Origin: Bdellovibrio reynosensis
GTDB lineage: Bacteria > Bdellovibrionota > Bdellovibrionia > Bdellovibrionales > Bdellovibrionaceae
Direction: 5' to 3'
DNA length: 64,000 nt
Assembly (NCBI RefSeq): GCF_022814725.1
Contig: NZ_CP093442.1
Coordinates: 310,001-374,000, forward strand
Under the pieces are notes generated by a model that saw only the letters and a program-made list of their open reading frames with translations, had not been told where the DNA came from and made no database searches. The position numbers and the translations under genes are program-made. Each line of letters begins with the position of its first letter. Within the stretch, counting starts at the first letter, position 1. This document shows positions 8,335-17,863 of this stretch, piece after piece.

Positions 8335-9642
8335 ATGAATTCTGCGAAACGTTTGCAGCTCTTATCCCTAAGTCTTATTCTGTCTTTTTCAATGGCGTGC
8401 CAAAATAATTCCACGCCAGAAAAAGCGGTCACCGAAAGAAAGCACACCGCCGAGCCAGAGAATCCAGATGCCCCGGAAAAGTTTGAAGAAGTCGTCGAAG
8501 AAAATGGACTGCGATTTACTATTTCTCGTAAAGTGGATCTTAAAGCGGATCTTAGTAATAAAACTGATTATTTAGATAATCATAATATCTTCATTGTCTC
8601 GATCGGTATTGAAAAAAAATGGATCGACCAAGTGGAAGTGTATAGAACTGACGTTCGAACTAAAGAGGTTCGTAGAGTCAATAAAGAACCGGCCTCAATA
8701 AATAATAAAAAAGTTCTTTTAGAGGATTCTATTACTGCTTCAAGTAGTAAAATTGAAAATAAAATCTATAAATATACCGTCCTTCGCGGCGGTGAAAAAT
8801 TAGCAGAAACTGAATTTCAAATTCAACCGGACCTTTATATACCAGCTGGGACGAAATCACTTGCAGACTTCGGAATAGAGTCTGGTGAGTTTAGAATCGG
8901 TACTCTGCTAATGGAAAACCAATCCCGCCTTGTTACCCAGGGAAAGAACGTCAAATTAATCACGCAAAAATTCATAGTTCAAAATACCGTCATTGGTGGC
9001 GTGGTGTCAGGGGCTCGCATAGAGACTTTTACGGCGGACGTTGCCAAGGCAGAGGCTGCTATCGGCGAAAAGGGGCGAGACGGTGGCACTATAGTAGTGG
9101 AAACACAACATGCCCAAGGAAATTTAACGGTGTACCTGCGCGGAACAAAAGGTGGGGCTGGCTATGACAATGCAAATCCGGGCGAGGATGGAAACCCGGG
9201 GGAGCAAGGCTATTGGGAAACATCATCTTGCGATCAGCCCGATGAAGGTAGCGGTTCAGGTTCCTGTAGATGCCTTGAGGGCCCTGGAAATGGATATGAT
9301 GGTGAGCCCGGGGAGCAAGGACATCCCGGCGATCCGGGGAAGCCCGGTGGAAATTCAGGCAGTCTAGAGTTTCGTATTTCGAAAAATGAAAATTTCAAAA
9401 TCCAAGTTGAAAGATGGCCTGGAAGCGGTGGTGTTGGTGGAAAAGGCAGTCCTGGAGGCAAAGGAGGAAAAGGCGGGGCGCCGGGAAACTCATACAACTG
9501 TCCTCGAGCGAAGAGTGGCAAAGCGGGACCACAAGGTCCTGAGGGTGAAGCAGGAGACTTCGGTCCGACTGGAAAAAAAGAAAAGATCTGTGTGCAAAAC
9601 GATGAACAGCAAACAATGGAATGCTTGGCCGGTGAATTATGA
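8335..9642 (+). CDS. Lipoprotein with collagen-like Gly-X-Y C-terminal region
   Basis: The 435 aa protein begins with a lipoprotein signal peptide (lipobox SMAC, lipidated Cys22). Residues ~25-270 form a polar region rich in beta strands. From about residue 272 to 425 the protein is glycine-rich, with broken Gly-X-Y stretches such as GEPGEQGHPGDPGKPGG and GPQGPEGEAGDFGPTG and cysteine pairs between them. Bacterial collagen-like segments usually make extended surface stalks or adhesive filaments; a role in prey contact is inference. The gene ends in a 4-bp ATGA overlap with the next lipoprotein gene, so the two are translationally coupled. GGAGG precedes the ATG. Confidence 0.85.
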   Translation: MNSAKRLQLLSLSLILSFSMACQNNSTPEKAVTERKHTAEPENPDAPEKFEEVVEENGLRFTISRKVDLKADLSNKTDYLDNHNIFIVSIGIEKKWIDQVEVYRTDVRTKEVRRVNKEPASINNKKVLLEDSITASSSKIENKIYKYTVLRGGEKLAETEFQIQPDLYIPAGTKSLADFGIESGEFRIGTLLMENQSRLVTQGKNVKLITQKFIVQNTVIGGVVSGARIETFTADVAKAEAAIGEKGRDGGTIVVETQHAQGNLTVYLRGTKGGAGYDNANPGEDGNPGEQGYWETSSCDQPDEGSGSGSCRCLEGPGNGYDGEPGEQGHPGDPGKPGGNSGSLEFRISKNENFKIQVERWPGSGGVGGKGSPGGKGGKGGAPGNSYNCPRAKSGKAGPQGPEGEAGDFGPTGKKEKICVQNDEQQTMECLAGEL

Positions 9643-12335
9643 TTTTTAAAAAATCAATCCAATTAGTGACAGCGATGAGTTTATTAACAAGTGGTTGTTC
9701 CCAAAGCTCGAACAACTTACCACCAAAAACTGAAGTTCAGGAAAGGGCCCAAACAGACCTTTCTCAGCTAGAGAAATTGTTAAAAGGGCCATTTCCTAAT
9801 TTCGCGTTGGCAGAGATTTTTGCGCAAGAAATTAAATCCCGTCACCCTGAACTGGGACAGAATATTTTAAGAAATATTAAAAGTAAAAACGCTTGGGGAA
9901 ATGTCAGCCAAGAACTTAGTGACGAGTGGAAAACGGCGGCGCGCAGTTACATTTTGCTAAATTCGGCCGCGTGGCAAGATGACATTCTTCAAAAAAACTC
10001 TTTGATTTTTAATTATTCAGAGATGGAAAGCACTGGAGGTTTTTCAGGGCGAATTCAGATGCAGATCGCGGCGATTGCCAAGGCGGAAGCTTTAGAAAAA
10101 ATCATGTCAGCTTATAATAAGGCTATTGAGGAAGATGCTAAATACTTATCTCAAGATATGGTTGTGAGATGGGATGAAAGACAAAAGGACGTTATTAAAA
10201 AAGTCGAAAGCATTGTTACTGACGATGTGAAAGAAAAGGCACAAAAAATTTATGAAGTGCTTGTAAAATACGACAAACAATTAGCCACGTACCAATTTCC
10301 AGATCGCGATAAAAATAGATTGCTTGTATACACCGTTGTGGCGGCGGCGTTAGCTAATCACCTTAAAGAAAACAACTCAGTAAAGTCGTTAATTAAATCC
10401 TACCAAAAAGGAAAGGAAATTAAGGAACGGATCGAGCGTCTGGGAATGTTGTTAAATTCTATCGATAAGCATAATGAAGAGATCAAAAGTAGCTGGAACA
10501 AAATGAAGGTTTCATTTGAGGGTATCCAAGAGGACCTTAAAATCGGAGCTCACGATATCATTAGAAATCCCGGACTGTCGCCCCAGACTAAAAAGAATTT
10601 GGAACATTTCGTCGACGGACTTTTAAACGGTGTCGAAGAAGGTGCCGAAGATCTGCAAAGTCGCGGGGAAAAATTAAAGGGAATTTATACATCGGGAGTA
10701 AAACTAACAGAAAGTGCAAATCAGTTCCTTGATAGCTCCAAACAAGTTGCTAATTCGCTGGATCACCTTTTGACTTCGGCAGAAAAAGTTGCCGCCGTTG
10801 TCGGCGTAGAATTAGGTGCGCCTATTAAAGACGCCATCAATACAGCAAGAAAAGTTTCTGAAGGCATTGAGTTTGTTAATTTGGTAACCGGAGCCTTTCA
10901 AAAAGGCGGGCTTGCAGGAGCTATGGCATCTATAGCCAGTGGACCCGGTTTGGCATTGGTGGGGGCTTCCGCGGTAGGCCTGGGGGGTGGTGATCAGACT
11001 GCTGCTGATCTTGGTGAAATTAAAAAAGATCTGCAAGAAATTAAAAGGATGCAAAAGCAGACTTTAGAATTACAAAAAGCAACGATCGGAATGATTCGTG
11101 ATTTGGCTCTTATGATTGATGAAAATCATCAAAGAGAAATGGCACTGATGGAAGATATTCGCGATGAGGTTTTGGTGTCAAAACAACTTATTGCAATTCA
11201 AAATGAACAAAGACTTAAAGCTTGTAATAGCATGTTAGCTTTCGGGTCAACGGGGCATGATTCCGTCGCGTATGCTTCCGGAGTTAAAGATTTTAGCACC
11301 GTTAGAAAATTGGTGGTCGAAAATAATCAAGGGTTTCAGGCTATCAATAAAATGTTGCGCGGACCTTCAGAAAAGGCCTTTGAAGAATGTGCGTTAGGCA
11401 TGAGTCTGGTTTTCACCGAGGGAACAAACGATGCCTTTTTGCTTCGTCACTTTTATTCGATTGCGGATGGCGAAGGTTTGAAAGTTGAAAAAAAACTTTT
11501 TCATCCCGCTTTAAACTATTTGAGCAGTCAAGCAGCTAACCGGTCGGTGACGGATATGGCGCTTTACGTGCCTGTGCGCGACGTAAAAACTTTGCTGTTT
11601 CGAAAAAACTTTTATATTTACGATATGTCTTCCACACATACTGGAGGTCAGCTTTCTAAATTAAACGACCTGATCGCACCCCTGGCTTTGGAAAAGTTCG
11701 TTTCTACCTTATTAGCTATTCACCCATTTATTTCACTGGATCTTAAAGCTTGGGCTGATCTTGAGACTGCGATGTCGTTTGCAACGGATACTATCGGGGG
11801 AGCGCCTTTACCGACAGCCCGGTCTCAGGGATGGTTGAAGGGGGCGTTAGAAAAAACGAAAACTGCGATCGCGCAAGAGGCGATACTTTCTGGTGAACCG
11901 CTATTATTTTCTCTTAATCGAGACTTTAACAAGATAACCATTGAAAAAACAGGCTGTGAGCGTGTGAATGAGGAGCCTTTCTGTTTTGTCCGTCGTAATT
12001 CATTAATGATGAAAAACTTAATCATTTATAGGGCACATCAAGATATTAGAAACGCCAGTCGCAGTGGTTCGTGCTATTTGCAGCCAGAATATTTTGGTCT
12101 TAAGGAAGATGATTTTGTATTAAGCCAAGGGCGCTGCTATTTAAAATTAGGGAAGCTCCAGGTCGAATTGCCACCGTATGAAAATGTGCAAAGCGGAAAG
12201 CTTTTATATACAGAGACCATGGGGCGGCTGATGCGCTTACAGCAAGCCATTGCAGCTGAGATCACCCAAGTAAATCCACATGACCTTGATTCAAAACGGA
12301 TCGAACAAATTCGGGATTTACTTTTAGTTCATTAA
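9639..12335 (+). CDS. Large helical lipoprotein, 898 aa, unknown function
   Basis: Lipoprotein signal peptide with lipobox LTSGC (Cys20), then a long, mainly alpha-helical body. Long charged helices occupy ~residues 95-400, and ~420-450 is a Gly/Ala-rich apolar stretch (GGLAGAMASIASG, LALVGASAVGLGGG). A strong heptad-type helix follows at ~452-520 (EIKKDLQEIKRMQKQTLELQ). The remainder is globular with paired cysteines. Two long helical blocks around a short apolar segment recall helical pore-forming toxins, but that is a shape analogy only. Start codon overlaps the stop of the collagen-like lipoprotein gene, so both products are probably made together. Confidence 0.8.
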   Translation: MIFKKSIQLVTAMSLLTSGCSQSSNNLPPKTEVQERAQTDLSQLEKLLKGPFPNFALAEIFAQEIKSRHPELGQNILRNIKSKNAWGNVSQELSDEWKTAARSYILLNSAAWQDDILQKNSLIFNYSEMESTGGFSGRIQMQIAAIAKAEALEKIMSAYNKAIEEDAKYLSQDMVVRWDERQKDVIKKVESIVTDDVKEKAQKIYEVLVKYDKQLATYQFPDRDKNRLLVYTVVAAALANHLKENNSVKSLIKSYQKGKEIKERIERLGMLLNSIDKHNEEIKSSWNKMKVSFEGIQEDLKIGAHDIIRNPGLSPQTKKNLEHFVDGLLNGVEEGAEDLQSRGEKLKGIYTSGVKLTESANQFLDSSKQVANSLDHLLTSAEKVAAVVGVELGAPIKDAINTARKVSEGIEFVNLVTGAFQKGGLAGAMASIASGPGLALVGASAVGLGGGDQTAADLGEIKKDLQEIKRMQKQTLELQKATIGMIRDLALMIDENHQREMALMEDIRDEVLVSKQLIAIQNEQRLKACNSMLAFGSTGHDSVAYASGVKDFSTVRKLVVENNQGFQAINKMLRGPSEKAFEECALGMSLVFTEGTNDAFLLRHFYSIADGEGLKVEKKLFHPALNYLSSQAANRSVTDMALYVPVRDVKTLLFRKNFYIYDMSSTHTGGQLSKLNDLIAPLALEKFVSTLLAIHPFISLDLKAWADLETAMSFATDTIGGAPLPTARSQGWLKGALEKTKTAIAQEAILSGEPLLFSLNRDFNKITIEKTGCERVNEEPFCFVRRNSLMMKNLIIYRAHQDIRNASRSGSCYLQPEYFGLKEDDFVLSQGRCYLKLGKLQVELPPYENVQSGKLLYTETMGRLMRLQQAIAAEITQVNPHDLDSKRIEQIRDLLLVH

Positions 12336-12343
12336 AAATGAAG

Positions 12344-12376
12344 AAAGCCGATCAAGCTAAGGTCGGCTTTTTTCTT
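12344..12376. terminator. Rho-independent terminator after the 898 aa lipoprotein gene
   Basis: Stem AAAGCCGA/TCGGCTTT followed by a T-run on the plus strand. The convergent PhoD-type gene stops at 12378, so the hairpin may also serve that transcript. Confidence 0.85.
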
Positions 12377-12377
12377 T

Positions 12378-13451
12378 TTATCTTAAAGGGATGTCTATGC
12401 GATTTGCCACTTCATTGTTGAAGCCACGAATTTCGACCTGCATTTTCTTTTTCTTCCAATCAATGCTCGCTAGCCCGAAATTTTCTTTATTGTAAACAGC
12501 TCCGATATATTCCTTATCGGAATCACTGAAGCTGTTAGCGCGGTTGATAGAGCTAGCTGTGATTTCGTATAAATCGCCATAGTTTTTCACTTGGGTTTTA
12601 GCGATGGAAGCAATATGACGATCACCGCTTAGAATCACCACGTTTTTGGCTTTGGTTTTTTTCAATAAATCAAAAAAGCGCTGACGTTCTTTTGGGAAAT
12701 TTCCCCACTTTTCATATTTAGGTTCGTTAGCGATCATTTGAATGCTGCTAACGATGATACGAACAGAGGCTGGTTTTTTAAGTTGTTCTTCAAGCCAGTT
12801 CCATTGCGCGTCTCCAAGAATAGTTCCTTCTTCGTTAGGTAAATAGTCATAGGCCTTTCCTTCATTGCCAGGTTTTTCTAGCAAAGCACTGCGGAAATAG
12901 CGGGTATCAAGCATGATCACTTGCACGGCTTTCTTTTTTGGACCGATAACTTTTGCGTGGTAAATCCCATTTTGTTCAAACGGAATGCTGTTACGAACGT
13001 AGGACCAATAATTTATAAAATCACGACGGGCGGCTTCTTTGCCTTGCCAATCTTTACCGCCGTCGCGCAATCCATAGTCATGATCATCCCACGTTGCTAA
13101 AAATGGAACTTGTTCCCGAATAGCACGGTATTCCGGAATCTGATCAAGTTTACGGTATTGTTCAGCGATGGGTTTTTGCGTAGGGGTGCTGGCATAAATG
13201 TTATCCCCTAAGAACAAAAACAAATCAGGGTTCGCTGCGGAAATATCTTTCCATAAAGGTTCAGGCTGATCTTGATTGGCGCAAGAGCCAAAAGCGATCG
13301 TTGTGATTGCCGTTTCATAATCAATGCCACGAGAAGGAATCATCGAAACATAAACAGCATCTTTGGTGGCTTCACCTTGTTGGGCAGTTTTTTGAGTTTG
13401 CGCACAGCCAGCCACAATCAGAGCGATAAGTATTAATACGTTCTTAAGCAT
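12378..13451 (-). CDS. PhoD-type metallophosphatase lipoprotein
   Basis: A 357 aa member of the alkaline phosphatase D / PhoD-like phosphodiesterase family. It has a lipoprotein signal peptide (lipobox IVAGC, Cys16), so it should sit in the periplasm or outer membrane. Metal-site motifs appear in order: AFGSCANQ, LFLGDNIYA, ATWDDHDYGLRDGG and VILSGDRHIA. Substrates of this family include phospholipids, wall teichoic acids and nucleotides; which applies here is unknown. AGAGGA lies before the ATG. Confidence 0.9.
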   Translation of the reverse strand: MLKNVLILIALIVAGCAQTQKTAQQGEATKDAVYVSMIPSRGIDYETAITTIAFGSCANQDQPEPLWKDISAANPDLFLFLGDNIYASTPTQKPIAEQYRKLDQIPEYRAIREQVPFLATWDDHDYGLRDGGKDWQGKEAARRDFINYWSYVRNSIPFEQNGIYHAKVIGPKKKAVQVIMLDTRYFRSALLEKPGNEGKAYDYLPNEEGTILGDAQWNWLEEQLKKPASVRIIVSSIQMIANEPKYEKWGNFPKERQRFFDLLKKTKAKNVVILSGDRHIASIAKTQVKNYGDLYEITASSINRANSFSDSDKEYIGAVYNKENFGLASIDWKKKKMQVEIRGFNNEVANRIDIPLR

Positions 13452-13556
13452 AAAGTCCTCTTGAATGAATGTATTTCAGTAAAGACTTAAAGGTTTGGCA
13501 ATCCCTAATGCGTCTCAAAATTAAACAGGGCACGCGATTTGAAATAATCCTTAGGT

Positions 13557-14123
13557 ATGAACACAATGACGAAGAACTTTTTACGATTGATGATGGTTTC
13601 TTGCTTAAGCTTTACTTTGTTAGCGGCAGGAATGCTTTTAATGACTGTAAAGCACCGCAGTCTTGCTTTGAGACAGCCCAGAAATGGCGGCACTGTTGAT
13701 GCGGTTATCAGTCCCTCGGCCCTGAAGATCCGCTTTCAGGCGGCTGCTAAGACAGCTCTTGAAATCGATAAGCAGCTGCCGATGCTGGTGAAAGTTTCAG
13801 GCATGGGGGCCTTAGAAAAGTGGAATCAAAACATCGATTCTGATTTTGTGGAACGACGTTTTTCACAGCAGATGATGGTTCACTTGAAAGACATGGCAGA
13901 ACTTATGCGCGCACGCCGCCAATTGGGTGGATTTGCAAAACTTCAAGAATTTGAATTTCGCAGCACTTTAAGCAAGAGTGATTATATTCTTTCACTTGAA
14001 GTGACTTTATCAAGTTTGAATCGCGCTAATCACAATCGCGCTTCTTCAGAAATGATGAAGCAGACCTTGGCGAGTTATAATCATGAACGGCTGATGCTAG
14101 ATCGAAAAATGTTGGGATTATAG
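13557..14123 (+). CDS. Hypothetical protein with one N-terminal membrane segment
   Basis: Not recognised. The 188 aa product has a hydrophobic helix at residues ~8-32 (LRLMMVSCLSFTLLAAGMLLM), which could be a signal anchor, followed by a polar, helical, basic domain with coiled-coil-like stretches (ERRFSQQMMVHLKDMAELMRARR). It is divergent from the PhoD-type gene and closed by a strong terminator, so it is a single-gene unit. The start could also be the ATG nine bases further on. Confidence 0.65.
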   Translation: MNTMTKNFLRLMMVSCLSFTLLAAGMLLMTVKHRSLALRQPRNGGTVDAVISPSALKIRFQAAAKTALEIDKQLPMLVKVSGMGALEKWNQNIDSDFVERRFSQQMMVHLKDMAELMRARRQLGGFAKLQEFEFRSTLSKSDYILSLEVTLSSLNRANHNRASSEMMKQTLASYNHERLMLDRKMLGL

Positions 14124-14126
14124 ATG

Positions 14127-14156
14127 AAAAAAGGGAGCCAGAGGCTCCCTTTTTAG
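14127..14156 (+). terminator. Rho-independent terminator
   Basis: Stem AAAAAGGGAGCC/GGCTCCCTTTTT with a 3-nt loop, immediately after the 188 aa hypothetical gene. The T-run is on the plus strand, but the A-run makes it usable in reverse as well for prpC. Confidence 0.9.
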
Positions 14157-14193
14157 TTTTTTGCATTAGCTCTTCAAGCCGGCCGGCCGGCGC

Positions 14194-15360
14194 TTATTTA
14201 CGTTCGTTCAAAGGAACAACTTTACGTTGTTCTTTTCCTACGTACTCAGAAAGAGGACGGATGATACGATTGTCAGCAGTTTGTTCCATGATGTGAGCAG
14301 ACCAACCAGTAGTACGTGCCATTACGAAGATTGGAGTAAAGAAGTCGATTTCAAAACCCATCATGTAGTATGCAGGACCTGCTGGGAAATCCAAGTTAGG
14401 GTAGATTTTCTTTTTCTCTACCATTACTTTTTCAAGTGACGTGTACATTTGCATCCATTTTTGTTCGCCAGTCACATCAGCCATAACTTGCGCGTATTTT
14501 TTCATAGTTGGTACGCGAGAGTCGCCAGAACGGTAAACACGGTGACCGAAGCCCATCACTTTTTTCTTCTGAGCCAAAGCATCAAGCATCCATTGTTCCG
14601 CTTTTGCTGGATCAGCGATCTCTTTCATCATGTGCATAACCATTTCGTTCGCACCACCATGCAAAGGACCTTTCAACGCGCCGATACCCGCGACAGTTGC
14701 AGAGTAGATATCAGATTGAGTTGAAGTCACAACACGTGCTGTGAAAGTAGAAGCATTGAAGCTGTGTTCAGCGTAAAGGATCAAAGAAACGTCAAAAGCC
14801 TTAACAACTTCTTTTTGCGGTACTTTACCAAAGCACATATGGAAGAAGTTTTCAGAAATAGAAAGATCCGCTTTAGGAGGAATGAAATCCAAACCTTTTT
14901 TGAAGCGGTAGTCAGCAGCAACCATAGTAGGAATTTTTGCTAGCAATTGGATTGCTTTATCCATGTTTGTTGATGGAGAAGCATCCCAGATACGCGCGTC
15001 TTCAGCGCCAAGGAAAGAAACCGCAGTGCGGATTGAATCCATTGGATGGCATTTCGGTGGAAGAGCTTTGATCACGTTCAGCAAAGTTGTAGAGATCTCG
15101 CGATAGCCTTTTTCTTTTTTAGTGAAGTCAGCAAGTTGAGAAGCTGTTGGCAATTCGCCATTGTACATTAAGAAAGCAACTTCTTCGAAAGCGCAGTTTT
15201 CAGCCAAGTCCTGAACTGGGTAACCACGGTAGATCAAAGAGTTTGTGTGGGGATTCACTTTAGATACAGAAGACGTATCCATTACAACGCCATCAAGCCC
15301 TTTTTTAACGTTCATTTTCTCTGGTTCTGGAACGTAATCTGGATTGATATACTCAGCCAT
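14194..15360 (-). CDS. prpC: Citrate/2-methylcitrate synthase
   Basis: Condenses acetyl-CoA or propionyl-CoA with oxaloacetate. The 388 aa length and the sequence (GLDGVVMDTSSVSKVNPHTNSLIYRGYPVQDLA start, no N-terminal NADH-binding domain) fit the short, type-II-like or PrpC branch. Catalytic residues are His234 (GPLHGGANE), His273 (GFGHRVY) and Asp324 (NLDFPAG). prpB and prpD on the same strand within 7 kb favour methylcitrate synthase, but many such enzymes use both substrates, and this could also be the only TCA citrate synthase. GGAGG precedes the ATG. Confidence 0.9.
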   Translation of the reverse strand: MAEYINPDYVPEPEKMNVKKGLDGVVMDTSSVSKVNPHTNSLIYRGYPVQDLAENCAFEEVAFLMYNGELPTASQLADFTKKEKGYREISTTLLNVIKALPPKCHPMDSIRTAVSFLGAEDARIWDASPSTNMDKAIQLLAKIPTMVAADYRFKKGLDFIPPKADLSISENFFHMCFGKVPQKEVVKAFDVSLILYAEHSFNASTFTARVVTSTQSDIYSATVAGIGALKGPLHGGANEMVMHMMKEIADPAKAEQWMLDALAQKKKVMGFGHRVYRSGDSRVPTMKKYAQVMADVTGEQKWMQMYTSLEKVMVEKKKIYPNLDFPAGPAYYMMGFEIDFFTPIFVMARTTGWSAHIMEQTADNRIIRPLSEYVGKEQRKVVPLNERK

Positions 15361-15608
15361 TATTGCCTCCGGTGCGAAATATTCAGGCGAGCCTTGGGCT
15401 TACCTGCAGTGTGTCTTAATTACTAAATTTTTATGGTCCAAAGCTAGTACGCCGGGGCACGAGCGTCAACCCGGCGAAGGGGCTGATGCAGAGCAAATTT
15501 CGTCAATAACGAGAATTGAGTACATGGTGGAACGCTTTAAGTGCAATTCATTGGTTTTAAGACCCGGAATACTTGCTGCTTAAGGGTTTGGTATCCAGGA
15601 GGTTCCCA

Positions 15609-16097
15609 ATGCTTAAAAAGTTACTACTAGTACCTAGTTTGATTACTTTGTTTGCTTTAAGTGCCCAAGCCGGAACGGTATTAGAGTTTCAAGGCCGTGT
15701 TGCTAAAAAAGAGCAATGTATGGATGACGGTAAGGGAGCCTTTGCAAAACACTTAGGATGTAAAGCTATCCCATCAGAAAGTTCCCAGTGCGTTGTTACT
15801 TTAAAAGCCAACAGCGAAGGCATTAATAAAATCGAAATCAAACTGACCGGTGGCGCTAAAAAAGCATTCGGTACAGGCTTCTTTGAAGGCCGTGTGAAAG
15901 GCCCTTATCTTTATAAAGACAACTTTATCGCTTATTACGTAAAGCTTGATAAAGACACTTCTGCTGAAGTGAAAATTCAAAGCAACGGCACTGGAAAAGT
16001 GTTAGCTGCAAATCTTTATAATGAACACGTTTTTAGATCAGACGGCAATCGCGTGTTTAAGCAATTCACGTGCGTTGATTTTAAAAAAACCAGGTAA
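15609..16097 (+). CDS. Small secreted protein, unknown
   Basis: 162 aa, with a clear signal peptide (MLKKLLLVPSLITLFALSAQA). The mature part starts GTVLEFQGRVAKKEQC and carries five cysteines, consistent with disulfides in the periplasm. No family recognised; the beta-rich look resembles small single-domain periplasmic proteins. The ATG at 15609 has AGGAGG just upstream, so the longer in-frame start at 15573 is rejected. It stands alone between minus-strand prpC and lplA genes. Confidence 0.8.
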   Translation: MLKKLLLVPSLITLFALSAQAGTVLEFQGRVAKKEQCMDDGKGAFAKHLGCKAIPSESSQCVVTLKANSEGINKIEIKLTGGAKKAFGTGFFEGRVKGPYLYKDNFIAYYVKLDKDTSAEVKIQSNGTGKVLAANLYNEHVFRSDGNRVFKQFTCVDFKKTR

Positions 16098-16147
16098 TTA
16101 CAGACCTAATGACCGCGAAAGCCGTTGTTGAAGATCGGGCGCCAGTC

Positions 16148-17167
16148 TTAGACTTCAAGATGACGGCAAAGCCAATCTTCAAGTTCAGTAAGCCCTGCTG
16201 AAAGATCAGAATACTTTTCTCGGGCTGCTGCTAAAGTTTTACGAACTGTTTCTCCACGATAAGTCTGCCCCCGCAGGCTTGTCGTGATTTCTTCGATAAG
16301 CTGCGGATAAAGACAGTCAGTGAAAATCTTTAGGTCTTTAATGACGCCGTCTTCAACTTGGAAGTGGAAATCAAAAAAGCCCAACGATAAATATTCATCC
16401 ATCTTGTGGCTGAATTCTAACGTGTTGCCGTACAGCCAATCCCAATTGCTTAAAGATTCGTATTGCGCCTTTAGTTCTGGAATCTGTTGAAGGCTTGATA
16501 ACGTTAAAGATTCAATTTCAGCCTTCCCACCGTAGAACTTTTCAAAGGAAGCCACCATGGTTTCAACGATTTGTTCATGGCGAATGTCTTTAGCAACTTC
16601 AGTTAGATTCGCTACGCGCGCGCGCACTGATTCTTTTCCCTTGGCCTGCAATTTCTTAGGATTCGGCGTTAGATAATTTCCTAAGCGAGTAAGATCCGCA
16701 TGCAACAATAATGTCCCATGATGAAAAGCGCGGTCTTTTTTCTCGCGATAAGCACTGCCGCTGAATTTGCGAGGACCATCGTGGAAAGGAATCAATAGAT
16801 CGTTACGACCGGAAGCTTCACCTTGAATACCAAAATTTTTCAAAGCATCAAAGATGATTTGAATATTGTTTTCGCGCTTATAGGATTCTTTCGGCGAAAG
16901 AAAAGTGAAGTTGGTGTTCCCTAAATCATGAAATACAGCTCCACCGCCGGTAGTTCTGCGGGCTAAGTGAACATTGTCCGCTTTCATTTGCGCCAAGTTG
17001 CATTCTGACCAAGGATTCTGATTGCGCCCAATCACCACAGTTTCTTCGTTGCGCCATAAAAACAAAACTTGTTGGGACGGATCCAAATTATGGAAAATCC
17101 ATTCTTCCGTAGCAAGATTAAGGTGGGGATTTAAACTATCAGAAAGGAAAACTTTAAGCTTAGTCAT
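16148..17167 (-). CDS. lplA: Lipoate-protein ligase A, copy 1
   Basis: Attaches scavenged lipoate to E2 and GcvH proteins via lipoyl-AMP. The 339 aa protein keeps both the large catalytic domain and the C-terminal accessory domain of E. coli LplA. Signatures include RRTTGGGAVFHDLGNTNFTF, GRNDLL and the catalytic lysine Lys134 in RKFSGSAYREKKDRAFHHG. For a predator, salvage of prey lipoate makes sense (inference). A very similar gene lies at 17860-18873 on the same strand, with a secreted-protein gene between them. Confidence 0.95.
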   Translation of the reverse strand: MTKLKVFLSDSLNPHLNLATEEWIFHNLDPSQQVLFLWRNEETVVIGRNQNPWSECNLAQMKADNVHLARRTTGGGAVFHDLGNTNFTFLSPKESYKRENNIQIIFDALKNFGIQGEASGRNDLLIPFHDGPRKFSGSAYREKKDRAFHHGTLLLHADLTRLGNYLTPNPKKLQAKGKESVRARVANLTEVAKDIRHEQIVETMVASFEKFYGGKAEIESLTLSSLQQIPELKAQYESLSNWDWLYGNTLEFSHKMDEYLSLGFFDFHFQVEDGVIKDLKIFTDCLYPQLIEEITTSLRGQTYRGETVRKTLAAAREKYSDLSAGLTELEDWLCRHLEV

Positions 17168-17314
17168 GGCCGTAACCTAGTCTGACAGCCCCTTCGGGTC
17201 AATGGTCAGAAATAATTACTATTCAATTGGCGTATATTTATTATTAAATCATTCATTTATTAATTAGCCCTGCGCTCTGTATAAGAGGACATCTTTAAAA
17301 CCAATGAGGTGCCC

Positions 17315-17863
17315 ATGAAAAAGCTAATCTTTGTTATTTCGTTTGCCTTAGCCCTGAACGCCAATGCCGCAAATAAGGAAACTGAAAAGCGAATTTCATT
17401 TGCTGCGGACCTATTAGCTTCCTTAGCCGAAGATTCCGAGACCTACACAGTAACCCCAAATAAAGATCCAAAGCTAATGATTAAAGAACTAGCCCTAAAT
17501 GAAGAGCTTGTAGAATCAGAGGCGGACTTTGAAGCACATTGGACCGTAGGTAGCGAAGCCTGGGCTACAGACTCTCTGTTGTGGGGAGCAGAAAACATGA
17601 TGGGCGGAATTGAATACGTGAAAGTGGTGCTGTTCCAAATCCTGGAAGAGGGGGAACGAACGGACGCTGATAAAATCAAATACGCAGACGCAATGCTAAA
17701 GGTAGAGCGCGCAGAACAAATCTTGCGTTCAATTAAATCCGTAAAATACGGCGTGGCACCCATGGGTGCTGTTCAGTGTGGAGTTACTTTCCAGTCACTT
17801 TTAATTATCGATACTGAAAACGGAAAGATTTATAACATCGTTATGGAAGATTCCGGCTGCTAA
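17315..17863 (+). CDS. Small secreted protein between the two lplA genes
   Basis: Not recognised. 182 aa, signal peptide MKKLIFVISFALALNANA, acidic helical mature part, and two cysteines near the C-terminus (QCGVTF and the terminal SGC) that could form a disulfide. Start chosen at the ATG behind GAGGTG; a GTG two codons earlier is the alternative. The stop codon overlaps the stop of convergent lplA copy 2. Its position inside the lplA duplication suggests insertion, or a duplication around it. Confidence 0.75.
   Translation: MKKLIFVISFALALNANAANKETEKRISFAADLLASLAEDSETYTVTPNKDPKLMIKELALNEELVESEADFEAHWTVGSEAWATDSLLWGAENMMGGIEYVKVVLFQILEEGERTDADKIKYADAMLKVERAEQILRSIKSVKYGVAPMGAVQCGVTFQSLLIIDTENGKIYNIVMEDSGC

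Noticed and set aside
9234-9521. Proline-rich minus-strand ORF
   Set aside because: Antisense shadow of the collagen-like Gly-X-Y region.
13469-13699. 76-codon ORF in the PhoD/hypothetical divergent gap
   Set aside because: Overlaps the 188 aa gene in another frame; the latter has a membrane segment and its own terminator.
15344-15583. 79-codon ORF between prpC and the secreted-protein gene
   Set aside because: Overlaps the prpC start and its ribosome site in reverse; composition unlike coding sequence here.
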